Positions 36,648-48,582 of a DNA stretch of 64,000 bases are shown here, one piece after another. Each line of letters begins with the position of its first letter. Position 1 is the stretch's first letter. The position numbers and the translations under genes were made by a program. The notes under the pieces were generated by a model. It did no database searches, was not told the origin of the DNA, and saw only the letters and a list, made by a program, of their open reading frames with translations. The DNA comes from Brachynemurus nebulosus (taxonomy: Eukaryota > Arthropoda > Insecta > Neuroptera > Myrmeleontidae): NCBI GenBank assembly GCA_035578155.1, contig JAPWDM010000001.1:10577543-10641542 (forward strand), in the 5' to 3' direction.

Positions 36648-36950
36648 CATAGAACACTAGAAGCCAACTAATATCAAAAAAGTGTAGCTCGCTTGGTGTC
36701 ATTTGTTGGTCAGTCACAGCTTAAGGCAAGTAGTCAGTCGGTGTCAGTCACTGAACGCACAATGCATTGTAATGTATTGTTAAACATTGTTACTTGAATT
36801 GGACAGGTTGGTCTGTTCCATAATAGGTGTTTTGTAGTAGTGTGTGTGAATACGCACACAGAAGCAAACACCAAACCAACACCATTGCAAATAGTGTGTA
36901 CCTACACAACATAGTGGGGAGATTTTACGTCACAAACTGGCGACAAATGG
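36648..36950 (+). repeat. Dispersed repeat family P, copy 1
   Basis: About 300 bp from GAACACTAGAAGCCAACTAA to GGGGAGATTTTACGTCAC. It matches the reverse strand of 51648-51944 over its whole length, with scattered differences and one indel near 36785-36815. It is non-coding: frames in the two copies do not agree. Confidence 0.8.
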
Positions 36951-37930
36951 AACAGTTTGATAGACATTCGAGTTTGGTCTCTTGGATAAAAATATTTATC
37001 AAATTTTAGGGTGTACGTATAACGAATGTAATGCTGACATGTTGACACAAATATAATTATGTATAATTGTTTTTTTTTTTTTTTAAATTATTGAGATTTT
37101 TTAACTGATACAGAAAGTAGAAGATTTGAATAGTTATAAAGGAAAAAGTTCTTTGTGGGAAATTTTGGGAATACGTTTAATTTAAATTTTGTCATATGAG
37201 TAAATAATATGCTGCTGTATGAATACAAGTGTGGCTCACTGTACATAGGTGAAACTAACTAAATACAAAGAATTTTCTCTTTTCAGTTATTAAGTTTCCA
37301 GCCTCATTCAAACGTATGAAGTATCCTCATTATGTCAATATTTTATTTTTTTTTTTAAAAAAAGCAGTAATTTGTAACATGAAAAGAAGCTGAATAACAA
37401 ATATCTTGCCTTTAACAAAAAAAAATTTTACGATAATAGGTAATACAACAAGTGAAAAATTTTCATTATATTATGGGTATCATCTACATACATACCTAAA
37501 AGAAATTGAACAAAAGGTGAAAATAAATTTAGGTGACATTCTCTCACGTTAGAGGAGACACTTAAAACATCTTGTATTTTGCTCGAAGCGACAAGTTACA
37601 ATGAAACAATAAACCAAGTCGTTCGACAGTGACAAGAAATTACTGTTATTCTGAATAATGATAAAAAAAAATTAAAAATAATAGTAAAATTAATTAGCTG
37701 GATAATAACAACGGTAATTTTAATTATTTGCCTATTATCTTGTAGATTAGACGTAATTTTTAATTTGATGGCAGACAATCTATAAAGTAAGAATCGTCAG
37801 AGAAGTTAAGTGGGTTAAAATACCACACTATTCTATTTTAATAATACACCGTCATATTTCGAAATTTTTCTGTCTCAACCGTTCGGATCTCGTTTTTACA
37901 ATATTTAAACGTATTTAAGCTTAGGTTAGT
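36951..37930. other. Nothing recognised
   Basis: AT-rich, with short A/T runs. Confidence 0.4.
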
Positions 37931-37938
37931 ACTCATAT

Positions 37939-38344
37939 TAGGGATGTTATGGATATCCGTAACCGTAACCGAAACTACCGGATATCCGAAATAATTATAT
38001 ATCCGAAACTGAAACCGTATCTGAAAATAAAAGTTTCAGATTTGTTTCGGATAATAACAGACAACTACCGTTGGAAAACTGAATTTAAATCGAAGCAAGT
38101 TTTTGCTGCATATGTTTCTCTTGATCGATTTCCGTTGATTCGTTTTCGACGTTCACTTTTTAAGTTAAGACTTTTCCCTTTTTTTCTAAAAAATATGTTC
38201 ACTGAAAGCAATTATCCGTAACCGTAATCGTATCCGAAACATTATCCGATATTTTTACATATCCGAAACCGAAACCCAAAAAAAATGTTTTTAAATATCC
38301 GTATCCGTATCCGTATCCGAAATTTCATATCCATAACATCCCTA
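37939..38344. mobile_element. hAT-type MITE, 406 bp
   Basis: The TIRs are TAGGGATGTTATGGATATCC and, inward from the right, TAGGGATGTTATGGATATGA. The flanking octamers ACTCATAT and ATTCATAT differ at one position. Both ends carry arrays of ATCCGTAACCGAAAC-type units, a likely transposase-binding array. The 90-codon frame inside is an artefact of these repeats. Confidence 0.87.
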
Positions 38345-38428
38345 ATTCATATATTCACTTAATGTTTAGCTAAACCGTAACTTGAACACTGGATTTCCTT
38401 TGATATGTATGACCAAATCATTATGTTA

Positions 38429-38873
38429 ATTAAAAATCACATAGTGACTGGAAAATTATCAAACTGGGTCGACTGGGACTCGAATTCAGATGAAAAGGTA
38501 ACAAACTCTTGGTAACTAACCAAGCGCCTTACCTCCTAGGCCACCGTTCCTTGCTCGAAGATGGTAACCTTCCTGTTTCGAGTTCCTGTGTTCGAGTCAC
38601 AGCCGATCCAGTAAACAAAAGTTCGCCATACTTATTGTTAGTAATGTTTCAAAAGCACTCGATAATATTTGAAATTAAAATAACTGCTGCTCGTAGTAAA
38701 GAGAGCAATATATATGATTGAATGATTGTCAAACTGGAGTGACTCTCGAGTAAGGAACTGTAGCCTAGGGAGTAAAACGCTTAGCTAGTCACCAAGAGTT
38801 GCTGAGTTCGAGTCCCAGCTGATCCAGTTTGACAATTCTTCAATCACTATGTAATTTTTAATCAAAGAAGTTT
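38429..38873. repeat. Inverted tRNA-like SINE cassettes
   Basis: The minus-strand arm (about 38429-38551) and the plus-strand arm (about 38755-38873) match over about 120 bp. Each contains an A-box-like GTAGCCTAGGGAGTA or GTGGCCTAGGAGGTA and a B-box-like GAGTTCGAGTCCCAG or GAATTCGAGTCCCAG. A third B-box-like block, GTGTTCGAGTCACAG, lies between them at about 38589. The acceptor stem pairs poorly, so these are not functional tRNA genes. Confidence 0.68.
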
Positions 38874-38879
38874 TAAAAC

Positions 38880-41800
38880 GCACGGCGAAAAATTTCTAAC
38901 AAGTTCAAAATAAAAATTTTTGAAATTCCATATTCCGAATTCCGTTATAATTTAGAATAAGTTGTGTAACTACAAATTTTGTGTCCTGCAGTGATTTGAA
39001 GCCGAGCACCTTTTAGAGAAGCGCTCCACTCTTTCCCTCGAAAAATAAAAGTGACGAACAAAAAATAATAACCTCATCAGTCTCTCTTTGCCTCCCGTTT
39101 CCCAGAAAGTGACCTGACAACCAAAAAAAAAAAAAAACATCTCATCATACTTCTCTCTAATTTCAAAGTTTGCTTTAATTTCTCACTTTCTGCGTATTTT
39201 TTGAAAATAACTAAAGACAAATAACAACTAATTAATAACAGAAAAGTATTATTAAAAAATGAATATTAAAAAGAAAAAAAACGAATAATATTACTAAATA
39301 AACACACACAACAACCCTCTAGCTACAGTAGCGCCGCCATTATTTACGCCTTTCTACGAACACTTTTTGATACAGAGATTGTCCTCCTTACATCTACCCT
39401 CCATCTACCCAACAGCTACCTACTCAAAAATCACCACAAACGTAAACGAAATAGACGAAAGATGGCGATAAAATGATCAATTTTTAAATATTTTTTTTCA
39501 AATTCCACAAAATTTGAAAATAACCGGAAATAGAAACTGTATACCATAAATAATACCCCCTCTGTATTAGTAATCAGTTTCGTCTCATGATCACAATAAT
39601 GTATACGTACCAACTTACAAAAATATATTTCGTTCGGTTCTATTCTCAGCTATTTCATTTCACTTCACTTCACTTTTCAAGAATCGCTACCCTGAAGTGG
39701 GTGCTCCACCTGCTCCACTATAGTTAGGTACGCCTCTTGTGCAATGTAACACACCCCGGACGAAAATTAGCCTATTCTAAATTCTAATGGAATTCCATGA
39801 ATTTTTATTTGAATTTTTTTAGAGATTTTTCGTCGTGGGTTTTTTAAAACTTTTCTATTGCTATTCGGAACATCCCTACTAAATAGTATATGGTGTATAT
39901 GGTATAAAAGAAGACATGTATGTTGACTTGAACATTCTGCAGTTCTATAAATATAGATAGATACACATATACATACTTATATTTAGAACGTATTTTCAAT
40001 TAGTGCAATGAACGAACTAATGAAAAACATCACGGCTACAAAACACATGATACCATACAATCTACCGGATTACTAACCTCGTCCCGTACTAACGTTAATT
40101 GATTATTTAGTTGTGTGTTTCAAAACGCTAGAGTAAGGAAAATTATTGTAAAAGTTCTTCATCGCACGTTGTGTAGTATGAATCAACATACATATAAACG
40201 CTTACTGATGTAAGAAACAAACCCCATTATTAAATCAATAATATAAAATAATAAACGTCTTGAATCATTATTGAATTTACTACGGCACTGTTTGAATAGC
40301 ATCCTGTGTTAAGGCTATATAAATACTAGTTAGTTTCTTATATTATTTTTAGTGTTCCGTATCAAAAATTGGCAAAACGGAACACTTATGGAATTAATTC
40401 GGTGTCTGTATATCATAAACAAATTTCGTTGAAACTATTTGATGTAAAAAATAGCAAGTTACCACAGAAGTAGCTTGTGGTTGCCCAGTTATTAACGAGA
40501 AGTATAAAAAGGTAAATTTTGATTTTCTAAGAAATAAAAAAAATTTCATAGACAAAAGGCATTTAATTTTGAAAGTTAATTAGCGTTAAGTGGATATTCT
40601 AGTCTTAGAGAGCGATTTTTTAGGGCTTAATAAAAGAAAACTGCAGCATTTTTAGCATCCGCTTTTTCAGCATCTATTAATTATTGACATTTTAAAAACA
40701 TAAAAAAATGAAAATTCATGGACTTATAGCGATTTAAATATGGCCATGAAAAAAAAGGTGATGTGCTAAGTGATATGACTTTGGGGTTTGGGTTCATCTG
40801 AAACAAAAAAAGGTTCTGCTTTAGAAAGGTTGTCAAACTTTTTCCAAAGTTTTTTTTATCTTTCAAAAATAGTAAAAATTAAAGAGTCTCGCCGGGTAAG
40901 CATATGCGGGATTTCAGCCCAGAGGCTTTTTCGGCTATTCTTTTTCATGAATGCTGCTTATGGTGAGTAATGTTTGAAAATATAGATATTAGACCTCTAC
41001 CCCCTATATTGTCAGAGATATGGGGGTAACAATCCCTAACTTTAAAATTATTTTTCTTCAAAACTATTGAAGATAACTAGATGAAATAAACAGAGGATAT
41101 TGATATATAAAAGCTTTATATTATACAATTTTTTTACATTCGTATGACGTCATTTACTACATTAAAATAATAATTGAATTTTTGAGGATGCGTGTTTTAG
41201 ACCAACTCCTTGAGTGACACCTACCAAAAAAATGTATGTTATTTGGCTTTAACATAGTTATCGTGTGTAGAAATTTCAGCAAGGTCAGATTGGTGGAAGG
41301 TGTCTTCAATAAATATAAATTCAGGTTAAGTAACAATAAGATATCCCCATGAAAAAAACCAAGGTCGTGATCTGGATGACTGACTATGGTATTTATAGGT
41401 ATGCATTTTTCGACACTGAGTACGAATCTGGGGTCAAAAAAATTCTTATACCCCTTAAATTTTTCTATAGAGCTACAAATATTTGAAATATCCGTAATTT
41501 TTACCATAAAACAACATGTACTGAAGGTAGATGCCAAATTTGAAGTCGATTGGATAAACAGAACTCGAGATATCATGTTGACAAAATATCAAAAAACCTA
41601 ACATATTAAAATGAAAATAATTGTGTAAACTTTTAAAATTTTAAAATTTCCATTTAGAAGTACATTTTTAAAGATCTATATTTTTAGAAAATAAAACAAA
41701 AAAAAAATCGAATTTTTCAAAATTCTAGACTAGAATACTATACATGGTACCATGGAATATTTAATGCTATTTTGAAAAATGAAGATATGTGGCATTAAGA

Positions 41801-42480
41801 AAGGAAAATGTTGGAAAAAAATTCTAAAACAGTAAAGCACTATATTTTTAAATTAAAAAAAAATTCTAAAATTAATTTTCAAATATTGAAGTTGAACTGA
41901 TAATTTTAATTTTGCTTCGATGCTGCTAATGATTGATACACATAGGTAGGTAAGTATTCGTTATTGCTACAAATACATACGAGTATATCTGTGATCTTAT
42001 AAACTTTCTTTTTAAGTGGACGTTTTTATTGAAAGTACAGTGTAAAGAAGAAGCAATTAAAATAATTATTTTCTCTTATTTTGCCTTTCTCACAAACTTT
42101 GTAAAATCTTTTATGCATCCAAGCATCAATTTTCTTTATATTTCTGTGCTCGTTTTACTTTATTTTACCAGGTACTTATAAAATTTTTTGTTGTAGGTAT
42201 TGATTGTTAAGAGAGCCTAAGCTTTTTACTTTTCTGATATACATATCAACAAAAATTGATTGGGAATTAAGTAGCTTGATTTTCGGAAATATAAAGAAAA
42301 TTACACATTTTTTATAACAAGAAAACTTCTTAAATTAGCTAAACCAATCTTCTTGCTGTGGAAAAAACGCCTCACTTCCTCAAATTTCGATAAATAAAAA
42401 ATTTTCACAGTCCACCGAATTTTTTCTCTATACCCCATGACGACACAGAATTTACTGTTTTTTTTTTTTTTTTTGAAAAT
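38880..42480. other. 3.6 kb without supported features
   Basis: Items seen: TTTCACTTCACTTCACTT near 39657; a short inverted pair GTGTTCCGTATC and AACGGAACAC at 40352-40390; a 139-codon minus-strand frame at 41157-41576 opposite a plus-strand frame, neither protein-like. The sequence around AAATTTGAAGTCGATTGGAT (41537) reads like element 3' untranslated DNA. Confidence 0.4.
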
Positions 42481-42482
42481 CC

Positions 42483-42640
42483 AGATATGTACACAGGACC
42501 GTGGAGAGAAATGGCGGGTGAAAATTGCGGAAAAAATAAGTAACGAGCAAAGAAAAAAAGTTTTTACTTTCTCCCGGGCCCCGGGGCTACAACCCCAGCT
42601 ACCCTACCCTCTAGTCGGGCCTGTATGTACATATAAGCAA
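42483..42640. repeat. GC-rich repeat family C, copy 1
   Basis: A block with AGGACCGTGGAGAGAAATGG and TTTCTCCCGGGCCCCGGGGC, followed by CCCTACCCTCTAGTCGGGCC. A diverged copy lies at 50875-51065. Origin unknown. Confidence 0.6.
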
Positions 42641-43039
42641 CCTAAGAACTTTTATGGATGTAAGCAGTGTAAGAAGAGACGCAAGGAGCATAGAACTTTA
42701 ATACATCTCTAATATAATATATCTATGACGCACAGTTTTGTCGAGTCGTTATAACCAACTGAAATGTCAGTCTCAGTTACTCTCCTCAAAAAGTCCGTTT
42801 GAGATACCGGTCTCATTTTCGGCAGAAAACGTCGAGATTATCGGTTAAAAATTCAATAACACTGGGCAACAAAAAAAAATTTTGTCCCAAAGGGTTTAAT
42901 GCCTGATATTTGCAGTATTTTATACGCTGAATCAAAAAATGAAAACAGTTTTTCCCCATCACGCAAGGTTTTCTTGTGACAATCCAATAAATATATTACA
43001 ATTAATACAATTTTACTCCAATATAGATCCAAGCTTGGT

Positions 43040-43540
43040 ACATTAAAAGATAGTTGTAAAAGATTTTTTTGAATATTTTGCTTCTGGTACATCTCTTTTA
43101 CGGGTTCAACAATAGTTAGTCAGAATCCTTGCATTCCATTTTCCCTAGTACCTTTTTTCCATGACTGAAATAACTGAATGGAACCGTTCTCCATGTTGAC
43201 TACTTATATACCCTAGATTCTATGGAAACGAAGGAACTGGATTTTGAGTGACAATGTTGCAACCCAAATCACTGGATGCTTTCAGTACATAGTCCACATA
43301 TTTCTTGTAGTTTTCGGGTCCATGTCGTCCTAATAGAAATTTAACCACATTTTTTAAACAGATCCAGGCGTTTTTTTCTAAGTCATTACGTCTTCTTTCG
43401 AAATTAACATATTTTATCAATTCTTTTATCTGTGGACCTAAAAAGATACCTTCTTTGATTTTAGCATCACCAAGTTTGGGTAACTTCCTTCCCTTTTAAA
43501 TATAAAAACGTTGTCCATTATTGTTCATAGCTTTCATTCT
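43040..43540 (-). pseudogene. Broken copy of the GERFHQDI multi-copy family
   Basis: Read on the minus strand, one frame runs through KAMNNNGQRFYI, a stop, KLPKLGDAKIKEGIFLGPQI, EKNAWICLKNVVKFLLG, ASSDLGCN, NLGYISSQHGERFHSVISVM and RDVPEAKYSKKS, with at least four internal stops. The order is the same as in the open copy at 44157-44644 (EAKLQEGVFISPG, KDAWIAFKEVVNKFLGN, NLGAVSEEQGERFHQDI). The segment before NLG is shortened. I know the family from memory as an uncharacterised, highly multi-copy protein of arthropods and cnidarians, probably transposon-borne. This copy is dead. Confidence 0.82.
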
Positions 43541-43564
43541 TGTCCGAAATGAGTAGCTCCTATA

Positions 43565-43910
43565 TACCAGCGGAGTGGCTAAGTGTGCTTAGGCACTGGC
43601 ACGCCGACTGATAGGCCAAGGGTTCAAATTTCGCGGCCGGCTATGTTTGTGAAGGTTTTCTGCAGTTTCCCGTCACCACTCCAGGTGAATACCGGCATAG
43701 CTCCTTAAAAAAAAGGCTACAGAGGTATACCTGCCAAATCCTAGTCCCGTCACTACTTCCCACATTCTCCACCCACATGATAATGCTAGGTAATTGTAAT
43801 GTGTAAAAATAAAGTACAAAAATAATGATGTGGGTGGCGTCTGTTATAGATAAGAATGTCTGAAGAACAGACATTAGACCTCCATTATTATTATTATTAT
43901 TGTTATTATT
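43565..43910 (+). mobile_element. tRNA-derived SINE, 346 bp, with perfect 14 bp TSD
   Basis: The target GAGTAGCTCCTATA is duplicated exactly at 43551-43564 and 43911-43924. The head carries an A-box-like AGCGGAGTGGCTAAGTG and a B-box-like AAGGGTTCAAATTTCGC about 50 bp later. The 3' end is an (ATT)n tail. The tRNA-like head, simple-repeat tail and long TSD mark target-primed reverse transcription by a LINE partner. I cannot name the parent tRNA with confidence; a class II tRNA such as Leu or Ser is possible. Confidence 0.9.
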
Positions 43911-44156
43911 GAGTAGCTCCTATAAGAAATACTTTACACTGATGGGACAATAAAATTCAGAGGCCAACGACTAAAAAACTTTTTTAATACTTTAACCATA
44001 TTTTTATGGATTTTAGTGTGCTGAATCTGAAAATAACAATAAAATTGCTGTATCACCCACCATTTCCCTACATTTTACATCATAAACCTTTATATTCAAA
44101 AAAATAGTTCAGAAAATTAATGCAATCAATATAATACTAAATATTTACGCATTTAT

Positions 44157-44644
44157 CAGAAGCAAAGTTACAAGAGGGCGTCTTCATTAGCCCTGGTATA
44201 AGAAAAATGATGTTTGACTCTGAGTTTAAATTACATATAACAGTGAAAGAGAAAGACGCTTGGATTGCTTTCAAGGAAGTTGTTAACAAGTTTTTGGGTA
44301 ACAAAAAAGACCCACACTATAATATAACCATTGTATCTAATATGCTTAATCACTTCAAGAATTTGGGATGTTTAACGAGCTTAAAGGTTCATTTGTTAAA
44401 CAGCCAGCTAGACTACTTTCTGGACAATTTAGGAGCTGTCAGTGAAGAACAAGGAGAACGTTTCCACCAGGATATTAAGATAATGAAGGGATCCCGCTAT
44501 CAGGGACGTTGGAACACCAGGATGATGGGAAATTATTGTTGGTCCTTTCACCAAGAAAGTCAGCAAGCGGCACACAGAAGAAAAAGCCACATCCGAAGCT
44601 TCAAAGAAAAGAGAGAAAGAAAATATAAGCTCATGGACTCTTAA
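44157..44644 (+). CDS. Open exon of the GERFHQDI multi-copy family
   Basis: The exon is open to a stop at 44642-44644; a methionine at 44207 is internal rather than the likely start. Residues upstream of it (SEAKLQEGVFISPG) still match the family and begin just after TTTATCAG, a possible splice acceptor. Conserved blocks in order are KDAWIAFKEVVNKFLGN, NMLNHFKNLGC, LDYFLDNLGAVSEEQGERFHQDI, RYQGRWN, MMGNYCWSF and a basic tail with HRRKS. This is the C-terminal third of a longer family protein; I find no matching upstream exons in the window. The function of the family is unknown to me. A broken copy lies opposite at 43040-43540, so the two are head to head. Confidence 0.75.
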
Positions 44645-44649
44645 AACCT

Positions 44650-46314
44650 TCATAAAACTTAGTATTAGGAATAAAAATATATTTTATGTGTTAAAATAAA
44701 GTTCTGTTTGTCTTGTACAAGTTATTTTTTTCCACTTCTATAGAATATTAGTATATTTCATTAAATATGACATAGCCAAAATGTGACAACTCTGTGGGTG
44801 ATACAAAATAATGAAATTCAAATTTGGATTTAGTACCCAAAGAAATATAAAGGTCACCTATTAATATTAAAAAAGTTTTTTTATGACCTTAATTTTGCAG
44901 GCCTGTGTTGTGATTAAAAATGTGGATTCTCTATAAAAATACGTAGGAATATGTGTAAATATTACATGGGACAAAACATGTGTTGTCCAGTGTAATTATA
45001 CAAAAGTACAGCTTCACCTATTTTTGACTAGGTAAAAAACAAAAAAAAGGGTGCAATTTTAAAGTTTCATTTTTATGATTTTGATAATACTACCATCAAA
45101 TGATTCGAACATTTTGCTAAATTTGAAAAAAATCAATTTTTTAAAAATTAGTGTATCATAAATTGGAATTAGGTACGATATTTGGGATCGCCGCGCCGAC
45201 ACGCGATACGTGTCTAGACGGGAGTTCCCGCCTCCCAACGGACGCCATTACTCGAGTTATATTATGTTAGGATAGAATAAAATCAGGAGAGTTTAGTTTA
45301 AAAATTTGAGAAAGCTTTTCTATTTGTCCTAGAGTTTCCTATCTCTTTGGCTGGTTGTAATTCAACCTCAAATACTTTGTAACTAATCCGTCATAATGCC
45401 GAACATTTTTTTAAACCATTAAAATCAGGCCAATAGTTTTTTATTTATAGCCAAAAATAGATGGAGCCGTACTTTTGTATAATTACACAAAATTCTCGTC
45501 ATCATAACATTTTTCCTTATATTGAATGTTATTCAAAAATATCATTTCATTTTTTCCTTTCTATAAATATAAATTTGGTTATTGGCAGAACTTTCCCTCT
45601 CGTCTTTCGAAAACGAATGTTTTTTTCTTGTTGTATCTAACTGTAATAAAATAAGTTTCACGAATTGAATTTATTTGAATAAAAACACGAACTTATTTGT
45701 TCTCATTGTCAGCAAGCAAAACTTTTAAAACTTTTACTTTACCATTGTAAAATATCTACATATGTAAATAGGCTTATATACCAGAAAAATAAAAGTTTTG
45801 TAATAAAATAAAGTTTTCTTCTTTTTTTTTTCGTGAGCAAAAAATATATTATGTATTTCAGTCTTAAGTATAACTTAATAAGTTATTACATTAGTAATCA
45901 TTTGTGAAGTTTGGTAAAGACTTTTTCTTCGATTCGTTCACGATTGAATTGCTTTTCTCTAACAAAATACCGAACACCTGTTTTACGGCAGATTATTTTG
46001 CTTTGGAAAATTTAAAACCTTTTATGTGCAATTTTCACGTCGCAATTTATAATACTGTATTTAAACTAAAAAATTTTTCTTTTTTGTTATTAAAACCCAA
46101 AAATTGCTAAGTTTATTAATGAAATACGACATCAAATAAATTTATTTAGTTACCATAACTAAAAGATAATCGATCTTGATTACAAAAATTGTTGGAGTAA
46201 AGAAAAATTTAACTATCATCATATAATTACAAAAATAAAATAATTTTAGTAAACTCGAATGGTTATAGTTATAGTAAACTCGTTTAATATTTTATATATT
46301 AATGAAGTTATTTC
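44650..46314. other. Non-coding, one GC-rich patch
   Basis: GATCGCCGCGCCGACACGCG and its neighbours at 45186-45250 stand out as GC-rich. A diverged copy of a repeat also present at about 35313 lies near 45380. Otherwise AT-rich. Confidence 0.4.
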
Positions 46315-46341
46315 TAAAAAAAAAAAAAAAAAAAAAAAAAA
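46315..46341. repeat. Poly(A) run
   Basis: About 24 uninterrupted A residues, followed within 30 bp by an end resembling the 12007-12229 MITE (GGGGCTTTTACGTTA at 46371-46385). It may be a retroelement tail or microsatellite. Confidence 0.7.
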
Positions 46342-46559
46342 CATTCTGGTACTGAACGCGTTCCTGTATAGGGGCTTTTACGTTACCTAATATTATTGTT
46401 ACAAACATTGAATAAAAATGTAAAAATAACAACTTTATTCTATTATTAATGTAATCAGAGTGTTAACTAAACATTATCAAGTCCTCTTGTTGCAATATCT
46501 AAAATAAAAGGTTAGCAATAATCGGTTTCCAAGGCTGGCAGACAATCCCTCAGTCCAAA

Positions 46560-46745
46560 ATTAATACTATATTTCTATATTTTTTTCGTTTTAACGTATT
46601 TATTTATTTCCCTTCTAAATACATACTTAATGTATACTTATGTATTTAAAATTAAATTGGTTGTGGAAAGTCAACGATTCGAACCGGCAACATCTGTGTT
46701 ATTTTCATTAAACATTATTCTACCCGTTATGCTACAGGACTATCA
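46560..46745 (-). mobile_element. Probable tRNA-derived SINE head (minus strand)
   Basis: On the minus strand, CCTGTAGCATAACGGGTAGA resembles an A box and GCCGGTTCGAATCGTTGAC a B box, with spacing suitable for an internal pol III promoter. The arms are too poorly paired for a working tRNA. No TSD or tail could be fixed. Confidence 0.5.
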
Positions 46746-46749
46746 GTAC

Positions 46750-47720
46750 TCTTTATTTTTATTTATTAAATCTAATATAATTACTTGTGAAAAATAAACT
46801 GATTATGTCTCTGTTTTCTTCCAGAGTGGATAGAATAATTTCTTGTTGGTTTTATTAAATAAAAACTAGCATAGATAAGTTGAAAAACTGCTAAAATCAT
46901 CAGTTTGATAAACAGAGAAAAATTAAATGTTTTAAGAAAAAAATCATTGGTTGAACACTATGGAATGCAATGATTATTTTCAACCTCCTACAACAAGGAG
47001 CCAAATTACTATATAATAGTTAGCAACCCGGCTGACGCCAGAATTTTACGTCATCAAACTTGGATAGGAGCACCCCACTTTCTATGGTTATATACATATT
47101 TAGAGTTTGTTTGTATGTGTAGTATAGTGGATGTTAGTATGTGTGATATTCGGTGCGTATGTAGTGCGAGGTGCAAGGTGGGAGTGGATACATACACTCG
47201 AACAACCGTATGTATGTATCTGCTACTAATGATGTAACAATCAACAGCCACCACTTTGGCCACCACTTAACAATGGTTGTGTACTCTTGTAGAGCCGATG
47301 GACGACTAGTCAGTAAGCAGTGTAAAGTTACAACTTTCGGACCATACTTTTTTATATGTAGGCTTCATCTGTCTCATCTGTGTCGTACAATCTCATCCCT
47401 AAAAATGGTTTTAACACAGCTAAGAAACAAAAATTTTGTCAATTATTTTTTTAATGCTCTGTAGTTTATATTTATGTATGTAATATGTTATTTCAAGTGA
47501 ATACTTATGACACGTTTTGTGCGAAAAAGAGACATTCTTTGAGAAAATAAAATAAAAATGATGTTTTGCGACAAATTTAAGACGTACTTACCCAATTTTT
47601 TCTAGATAAAGTAGAAACTAAAGAAAACTTACGAAAGATCAGTAGAAGTGCGCAAAACCAATATCTATTTGATTTTTGTTGTTAGAAATTATGATGAGTA
47701 GGAAGGGGAGCGACTGAAGA
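46750..47720. other. Nothing recognised
   Basis: AT-rich. The sequence CTGACGCCAGAATTTTACGT at 47032 partly resembles the right edge of family P. Overlapping frames at 47054-47464 on both strands are not convincing. Confidence 0.4.
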
Positions 47721-47727
47721 TGCACTA

Positions 47728-48055
47728 TACACGGGAAAATTCCTATAAAAATTAGTGTGCTCATACTACAATCGACGTGTAACAGGCGAACATATCCAAT
47801 TTTTGTACGGTAAAATTATAAAAATTACAATAATATAACTATAATTTTTATAATTTTACCGTACAAAAATTGGATATGTTCGCCTGTTACACGTCGATTG
47901 TAGTATGAGCACACTAATTTTTATAGGAATTATCTCTCCATGTAGGTTGCCTGAATTTAGGGGCAAGTAAAGCTTGCATATTATGTTGAAATGGATGAAC
48001 TGGTCACCTGGTGTACTATCGACTTGTTAACTGGTTTCAACAGGCTCTTAACTTG
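47728..48055. mobile_element. Palindromic MITE family D, copy 1
   Basis: Arms of about 90 bp (roughly 47740-47828 and 47842-47932) are exact or nearly exact reverse complements, with a core of ACAATCGACGTGTAACAGGC and AGGCGAACATATCC. The 3' part from TCTCTCCATGTAGGTTGCCT to GGCTCTTAACTTG is identical to copy 2. The right terminus is missing after 48055. Confidence 0.87.
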
Positions 48056-48580
48056 TACTAATCGAGGTAATAACCAGTATTAACCAGAACAGTAACTGGT
48101 ATTAACCAAAGCAGTAACCGGTATTAAACAGGTTACTACATACGTACAAAGTAAGTAAAAATTATTTTTTTGCAGCAAAGTTGCCATATTTGTCTACAAA
48201 TTTTACAACACTACAAAGTGTCGTAATGTTTTCTTTTTTAAATTCATATGTGATTTTTATATGTATAATTTTAACAATAATAATAACAAATAAATAATAG
48301 TTTATAATAACAAATACAGAAAAATTTTTAATTCAACTTTGTTTAACCACCATATTTGTCTACAAATTAGTCACTAGTTTTTTCCATCATTTGCACGTTG
48401 TATATAAATCTGTGATCGCTCTATTATTACATCAATGTTTGCGATTGACAGGGAAAGGATTATATATGGACAATACATACATTCTCTCTCAGCCCCGTCT
48501 GTATTGTTTATGCGAGCTATTCATGGATATTTAAACAAACATGTTGACATAGATGTTATTGAATCTATACCAGCTGTCCC
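48056..48580. other. AACCAGTATTAACC-type short repeats
   Basis: TAACCAGTATTAACCAGAAC, TAACTGGTATTAACCAAAGC and TAACCGGTATTAAACAGG occur in tandem at about 48072-48135. Beyond that, nothing recognised. Confidence 0.5.
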
Positions 48581-48582
48581 AT

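Noticed and set aside
36827..37009. 60-codon frame in family P
   Set aside because: The reverse copy at 51648-51944 does not keep the same frame open, so the repeat is non-coding.
38745..38830. Functional tRNA gene
   Set aside because: The T-arm is plausible but the acceptor stem has mismatches and the cassette is repeated in reverse beside it, so it is SINE-like.
41157..41576. 139-codon minus-strand frame with an opposing 71-codon plus-strand frame
   Set aside because: Neither strand shows protein-like composition or a known motif, and the region reads like untranslated element DNA; the length is possible by chance in 64 kb.
44429..44653. 74-codon minus-strand frame
   Set aside because: Shadow of the open GERFHQDI exon on the plus strand.
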